Source of the DNA: Uranotaenia lowii
Lineage: Eukaryota; Arthropoda; Insecta; Diptera; Culicidae
Length of the DNA: 64,000 nt
Assembly: GCF_029784155.1 (NCBI RefSeq)
Contig: NC_073692.1
Span: 427,285,324 to 427,349,323 of the forward strand
Direction: 5' to 3'
The position numbers were made by a program, and so were the translations under genes. The notes below the pieces were generated by a model. It was not told the DNA's origin. It saw only the letters and a list, made by a program, of their open reading frames with translations, and did not search any database. Shown piece by piece: positions 57,801 through 64,000 of the stretch. Position 1 is the first letter of the stretch, and every line of letters begins with the position of its first letter.

Positions 57801-58674
57801 AAGCCACCTACTTACACAGGAAGCGTGATCGCGTCTCGCGTTATAAACGCATAAAGCACCAATTGCAGGAATTGTTTTGTTTTTTTTTCGAATTAAATTT
57901 TACATTTTTCTATCAAAAATGTTTTGCTGCATACATTCAGGGGTAAAAACTACTACAAAATATTCTATTATCTTAAATATAAATTTTAAGGATGGATGAA
58001 ATTTTAATGTTAACAAACGCATAATGCAAATCAATCAAATCCAGCATATGGAAACGCGATTCATGAGATTAAGTTCTGATTTCCATTTTGTTGCATTTTA
58101 CCCCAGACAGCTAACTGAATTATAAAAATATTTATTTAAAAGACATTGTCCGAAAAATATTTATACACCAACAGTGTTGGTATAGGATAATGAAAGCAAT
58201 ATAAAATTTGTAGGTGATATCATTAAGCCAATCCGTCATACTAGGTAAAGTTTTTTTACGGCATCGCAAAATATGAGAAATTGTACATCTATTGCTCGAT
58301 TTTTTAAATTTTTTATGAGAATCAAAAACATTAAAAAACTCTTTTACGATGTTAATAACTATGTCATCATCAATTTGTTATCATTCAATGATAACTTTAT
58401 TACAGTATATTGAAATAAAATTTGAATGAGAATTGTGGTATACAAATGTTGCATCTAACCCTGCTTTTGCATCCCAGTTTGACGGTAGGTATATCTTATT
58501 AAGTGGATACTAGGGTTTTGTTTTTTTTTTTGCATATTTTGTTGACTTGGATGAGTATTTATCACTCTTCACATGGCTACCAACTTTCATTTCATTTTAA
58601 ATCTACAAATGATTTTATTTAGGCATTTTACTGATAAAGTTTTAATGTGTCGAGAGTACTTTTCTTAACTTTGT

Positions 58675-58905
58675 TAACAACTGTTAAACAAACACACACA
58701 TATAGAATCTCAGTGAAATTTCATGTTTCTTTGAAGGAATCTAAATTCTACTTAAAACTAAAGCGTACATCTTCCAAGGGTTTAATTGCTAGCATTGTAC
58801 TAATGCTAACACCACCAGCCCACAGAAAGAGTACTATGTATGCCGTGACCGAGATTCGATCTCATGACCTCTGGCCTCGCAACGGTCAGCGGCCGTTTTC
58901 CCTCA
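58675..58905 (-). repeat. Second SINE-like family, copy 1
   Basis: On the minus strand GAGATCGAATCTCGG resembles a T-arm/B box, followed by TCACGGCATACATAGTACTC and a body shared with 63580-63765 (plus-strand phrases ATCTCA(G/A)TGAAA, AGCGTACATCTT, GCTAGCAT, TACTATGTATGCCGTGACCG). No A box is seen; it may be a truncated tRNA-derived SINE. Confidence 0.5.
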
Positions 58906-58940
58906 TCATTTGTTCATCTCGTTTTAAGAAGGATGATTAA

Positions 58941-61900
58941 TTAAAAAAAATGAACTTCCTCATTCCAGTAATTTGGTAAAAAAATCGGCAAATCTGAAAA
59001 AAAATATAATGTTTTCTTTTCCTCCAAATTTGATAAACATTTTATTTCCTTTTCTCACAATTAAAAAAGAATAAAAATATACCAGGATGGTTAACCTTTT
59101 TCAGCATCAAAATTTTCTGCATCAAGAGCTATATAACCGAATGTTTAAAGAAAAGATCTTAGAATTAAAAAAAATACTCTCTGAAGCCACCATGTAGATA
59201 TCGTATTAGTTAACAATGAAAGTACACAGATGGTTTTTTTTTTACTTGAGAGATCTTGCCTTTCGAGAAAAATTGTGTAAATATGAGTTCGTCCCACGAA
59301 TTTTGTTAAAAATAATCTCCAGGAGCTTTATGATATTTCCTTAGGCTGTGAGACTCAAGGATTTATTTAGAGAATTTTGGCATTCTAAAAATGTTCTACG
59401 AAATAGAAATTCTAATAAATTTCGCTACCATTCAAATAGTTATTTGTAAAATCTTAACTCCTTTTAAGTATAAAAGAACTCTAAATGTCTTTTCTAGGAG
59501 GGAAATATATTATCTATTTTTATCTGACAACCCACAAATGACTTTGCTTAATTTTACTGGAACTAAAAAAAAGTAGGAAACAAATCTGCGCTGAAAAGCC
59601 GCCATTAAACTGCAGCCTGTGTATAGCCTTGAAATTGTAACCTCGCAAGTGGGTATCCACTGAACTGCACTGTTTCTTGGTCCTTGGCGCAAGTTTGCGT
59701 AGAATATTCCGATATGATCTCGGATTATCCGCTTATTATTCCAGTGCTCGTCCTACCAGCAAAAGCTTTTCCGCCAAGTGGTTCATGTACCTATCTAGTA
59801 TGAAGCTAGCTACTTGGTTGGTTGGTGGATGCAACTGATGCCACTTGTTTTTTTTCTTCTATTTTTTTGCTATATTTTTCTTTCCTTTCCTACTTAGTCA
59901 AGAAGCACTAACTAGACAAGCTGAATCAGATTCTGCCATCACTTTATTTTTTCCTTCTCTTCATGTAACCATTCATCGAACACGACGGGTGCGTTATTTG
60001 GGTGGATGTTATGCCGTGCATTTTCATCAAATGCAGACCTCTGTATGTATTCTATTGGCGTACGCAAAGTTTATGAAAAAAATCGTAGTACCAGAACATC
60101 CTGATATTAAACTAGCTGAACATCATATGTAAAAGTATACAGAAAGTGTCAGTTTATAAAGTGGCATAAAAACTTCTATTAGATTTGGTCTCAGCTGGTT
60201 GGCATGTTGATTTTTAATATTTTTTTTTAAATGTTATTGTTTCGAAAGTTTACGTCCTTAACGTTTCCCTTATTTCAGACAATGGTCCCGTTATCCGGAA
60301 GGGTATCTACTTTGCCGCCATTATTCCATTGAACAAAATCTTTCTGTTTGAACGAGTTCATATTGCTTCTCTAGGAGTTGTTGAATGAAAAAAGTTTAAA
60401 AATACTTGCCGGGTAATCGGAGCAATCGATCTGGAAAAAGTTTTTTCTTTCACTTTCTCTGTCTCTCTCGTCTCGATTCCCGGACCACGAATCCCAGACC
60501 ATTTCCGGACCATTTTCCCAAAACGTTTATCCAAGCGGCAGATCGGTGAGGGAGACGGAAAAAGGGGTAACAGGAAAGAAAATATCTGGTAAAGTTTTAT
60601 TTGATGTTGTCCCTCTGACGGAATGCCGTTACAGCCACACGCTATTTGCATTCGTAATATTCCAATTTCTTGCGTCGTCGGTCGTCGCGTTAAAATTATT
60701 GACGGGTGCACTGTGTGCAAAATGCAATTTATTTATTTATTTCTTTTTCTGCTTTTTGCATATACTTCCGGCAGTCTTGATACTGTGATCCTGTTTTGTG
60801 AATAAATTGAGCTGATGGCTGCATCTGTATCGAGAGGAAAATGCCACTTTATCCAGCTTCCGATACCGATGATCTGTTATGTAAAATATTGCCTTTGAAG
60901 TGAAAAATTTTACAGGGTGATTTAATTCCATTGGGTAGAAGGTATGACATTTTGAAAGATCAGTACGAAATAAATAGAAAAAAAAACAAATTCTTGCAAG
61001 ACATTGTGCGAGAACCTAAAGATTCGCTTATCTCAATCCATATAAACATTTTTATTGGGCTCATTTTAGTGTGTTCTAACCAAAAGAAAAAAATTTCAAA
61101 CTGTTTATTTTGAACAAATTATTTCACAGAATTGTAATTAATGCATTTTAAAGCTATAATTAAAAAAATATAATCAATTACCTAAACATATATATATATA
61201 GTTTTAATTATTTTAAGGATCAAGAACATGAAAAATGTAGAAAGTGATGTTCAAATGGTACTTTGGAATCAATCGTTGATCAAAGCTATCTCAATCCGAA
61301 GAAAAAAAAATTGAAAACTGTAACTCGAAGTTTACGATTTGGTAAAAAAAATTGGCTTGAAAAGATTAGTGAACTATACAACAATTTTTTACTAATGGTT
61401 TTAGATATGGTTATTTGATGATAATTATTTTTGGAAATTGGAATTAGTGTTTGGTTCATATCCAAATTAATTTTTTATTTGTTTTGCATAATTTTTACAA
61501 ATTTTATTTGGTTTCAATAAATTATTTTATTTTTAAAGAAACAGTATACTCACATTAAGCAATTTTAACCCTTAACGGGTAACGAGAATTCGCAAACATA
61601 TTTTTTCTTAAAAGGGAATATTATACGTATTTTATTTAGGTAATAGTTATGTTAAATGTTTTTATGGATAGAACAAAAAAAAGCTCAGGCTCAGACTATA
61701 AAAAAGTTTTTCCATTCACTTAAAACAGTTTTATTCGAGTCATATTGATCTATCAGGTATCAGAAAAAGTGTAGGTTCAACACCGGCCGCTATCCAAATA
61801 TACGGTAAAATTGTGCCTATCTGGTTAATCTGAAATACATGAAACATATTTCTTGTAATTTTTTCTTGAATATGATGCAAGGCGTTTTCTGTACATTTAG

Positions 61901-62335
61901 GTGGAATGGTGCAGTTAAAAAACTGTAGTTTTTAACTCCAAAATGCAAGAACTATGGTGGCTCCTGAGAGTGATAACAAAAATGGAATTTCCAGCCAATT
62001 TTCTATTAAATACCTGTATCAACCACATGATACAATAAACGATATAGAAAAAGGAAAACTTTATTAGATTCAGTTCTTAAACTTCAAACAACTATAACTG
62101 GTAAGCCACTAAACCGATTTCCACAAACTTAAGCTTTTGAATTGTCTAGTAAAAAATCATTGTTTATAAATAAATTTTCTCATGTTATTGATCGTGCAAC
62201 ATTAGTTTTAAACTTAAATTATAAAAAAAACCTTTGGACAGTTTTGTATGATTATTGATATTTATTTTATCTTTTAAATTAAATTGATATTTTGAAAAAC
62301 TGACTTCTAGAATAAAATACATAATATCTATGATG
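58941..62335. other. Non-coding DNA
   Basis: No convincing exon, RNA gene or element. Short frames at 59845-60132 and 60546-60788 lack domains and conserved-looking composition. Confidence 0.4.
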
Positions 62336-62348
62336 GTGGCTCCAGAGC

Positions 62349-62545
62349 TTTTTTTTCGATTATAGTCGTTTCATAATTTTTCGTTCATGTCATTCGCGAC
62401 TTATACCAACGGTGCAGTTGGCGGACAATAATTGAAAAACTTATCCGGTACAACTGTGATCGATGTTAACTCTTGGGCTCGAACTCACGGACATCGGCTT
62501 AGGAAGCAACTGACTTGCCTACTGACCTATATCACAAGCCCCGGA
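62349..62545 (-). mobile_element. tRNA-derived SINE, copy 3, with perfect TSD
   Basis: Minus strand, same family as copy 2: GGGGCTTGTGATATAG start, A-box region TAGGTCAGTAGG, B box GAGTTCGAGCCC and a short 3' A run. The 13-bp direct repeat GTGGCTCCAGAGC flanks it at 62336-62348 and 62546-62558. Confidence 0.87.
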
Positions 62546-62924
62546 GTGGCTCCAGAGCATAAAATGATTAAAAATAATAAAAATTAGTTATACATTATTT
62601 CTTTCTATCTATTATTTCTATCAATGAAATGTTCCCATTATGAGAACATACAATTCTCCGATAAAGCCGTGAAAATTAATTATCAAATTGAAACTTATAT
62701 TGACATAACAGACCTTTTTGACCTCTTTTCTTTATATTCCTAAAATAATTTCCCACAATTTTGTAGGTTTCTCCGCAGATTCAGCCGACAGTTTATTTCT
62801 TTATCGATCATCCGATGCGTCAAATTTTTATACTTCGCTCAAACGATAACACAGAGAAAAAATTTGGATTCAAAATACAAAAATTTAAAGCAGCAGGTTG
62901 AAGAACCTGATATTTGGGCGAGGT

Positions 62925-63530
62925 AAGCTAAATGCGCATACTAAGGAAAATACTTATTTTCCCCCATATTCCAATAGTTAGAAGTCTGAAAACTATAAGC
63001 ACATGAGCGGATATCTGTTTTATAAACGTAAGAGTAATTTTCTGTTAAAAAATCTCTTACGGTTGTGTAAAAATAATTATATAGTTAATGTAGTCAAAAT
63101 AGTTGATTTGGGAAAACAGGCGGGCTAAATGCGTATATTTATGTTTTTAGCTATGTATATTTCAGTTCCATTTACAATATTTTCGTATTATTTATTTCAA
63201 AATGGAAGAAACTGATGTTAAGCAGTCGTCAAGCGTTAAATTTTGACGAAATTTCAGATATCACTAGTTTTTTGCTTAAAACATAGTCAGGGATGCCATA
63301 GGGCTATATTTCATGAAAATGTTTTGTTCAAATGAATTTTTATCAGATCAGTATTCAACTCTTCTATTTTCACTGTAAGATTGGTATTAGAGTGTAGATT
63401 GTATGTTTCAATAACAAACAGAAAAAAATCATAAGGGTCATCTATAATTTTTTTTTATAGAGGCATTTAACTTACCTGATATGGGCATTTAGAATCTGTC
63501 TTTTATTCCAATATCTTATAATTTATAACT
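62925..63530. repeat. Dispersed non-coding repeat, copy 2
   Basis: Contains GCTAAATGCGCATAC, GCACATGAGCGGATATCTG and CGGGCTAAATGCGTATATTT, in the same order as in 37838-38740. Shorter and diverged. Confidence 0.58.
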
Positions 63531-63579
63531 TTTAAAAACCCTTTGATTTTTTGAATTTCTGATTTTTAGATGATTTTTT

Positions 63580-63765
63580 AAAACACGAACACAAAAATAT
63601 ATAGGATCTCAATGAAACTGAATGTTTCCTCGAAGAGATTTTTTTTTACCTCTAAGCGTACATCTTTGATGGCTAGCATCTTACAAATGCTAAAACCACC
63701 AAATCATAGAAAGTGTACTATGTATGCCGTGACCGGGATTTGATGTCATACCCGCTGGCTTAAAA
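63580..63765 (-). repeat. Second SINE-like family, copy 2
   Basis: Shares TATGTATGCCGTGACCGGGA and neighbouring phrases with 58675-58905. The T-arm-like part is decayed (minus ACATCAAATCCCGG). Confidence 0.5.
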
Positions 63766-64000
63766 AATTTGAAGGCTACCCAAGTCTCATAGATACTTAA
63801 TTCTGTGCATTAAAAGTTCACATTTGGCTGAGTAGAAGGTCCTCGAGAGAATTGAATATAAGTGCTTGAATCGGACTTCTGAACGAACATAAAAAACCTA
63901 AAAAAATAGCATAGATCATTCTTGTGCGTTCCAAGTACCTTGAAAAATCCAGGATTCATTTTGGTCTATCGTGCTTCGTTACGAACTTCTTACGAATTTT

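Noticed and set aside
59845..60788. Short hydrophobic or Arg-rich frames as small genes
   Set aside because: No start context, splice sites or recognisable family; composition follows T-rich tracts.

Overview
The window looks like a stretch of an insect nuclear genome, most likely a mosquito or another lower dipteran. It is AT-rich and intron-like, and almost all recognisable content is eukaryotic transposable elements and satellites. The dipteran call rests on one host exon that resembles the sex peptide / myoinhibiting-peptide receptor (SPR) and on an ITmD37E-type mariner relic, a group known mainly from mosquitoes. No operons, bacterial genes or CRISPR arrays are present. Apart from the SPR exon I find no convincing host coding sequence. 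The rest of SPR (TM2-TM7) is not in the window, so much of the DNA on either side is probably SPR intron.

Layout. 1-1950: AT-rich DNA with a cluster of small palindromes. 1951-4955: an almost complete APE-RT non-LTR retrotransposon (minus strand) with an 11-bp target-site duplication (TSD). 6190-9150: relics of Jockey/I-like reverse transcriptases, one split by a TA-flanked MITE and a second insert. 12980-17765: a 4.8-kb satellite of a 9-bp unit. 20100-21380: nested MITEs. 21950-26448: one Jockey/I-like element on the minus strand, cut in its RT domain by a 2.35-kb GC-rich insert with TGT...ACA ends and a 54-bp minisatellite. 27151-28346: a long near-perfect hairpin followed by a TA-flanked MITE. 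28697-29461: first coding exon of SPR (minus). 30954-32401, about 38945-40620 and 44323-46358: three copies of a non-autonomous hAT-like family, two with exact 8-bp TSDs. 32709-33506: a miniature LTR retrotransposon (TRIM-like) with a copia-type primer binding site. 33659-35370: a 1.7-kb insertion with a 23-bp TSD. 41500-42655: a foldback element with about 180-bp inverted repeats. 46904-50431: two adjacent 8-bp satellites. 53073-53970: a deletion derivative of an ITmD37E mariner. 54453-55833: a TIR element carrying a nested tRNA-derived SINE. 55896-56361: twin 225-bp TTAA MITEs. 62349-62545: another copy of the same SINE.

There is no multi-gene pathway here. The biological content is one neuropeptide-receptor exon inside a record of insertions, many of which can be ordered by nesting and bounded exactly by target-site duplications. 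Boundaries were read by eye. Family names rest on motif recognition, not on database searches.
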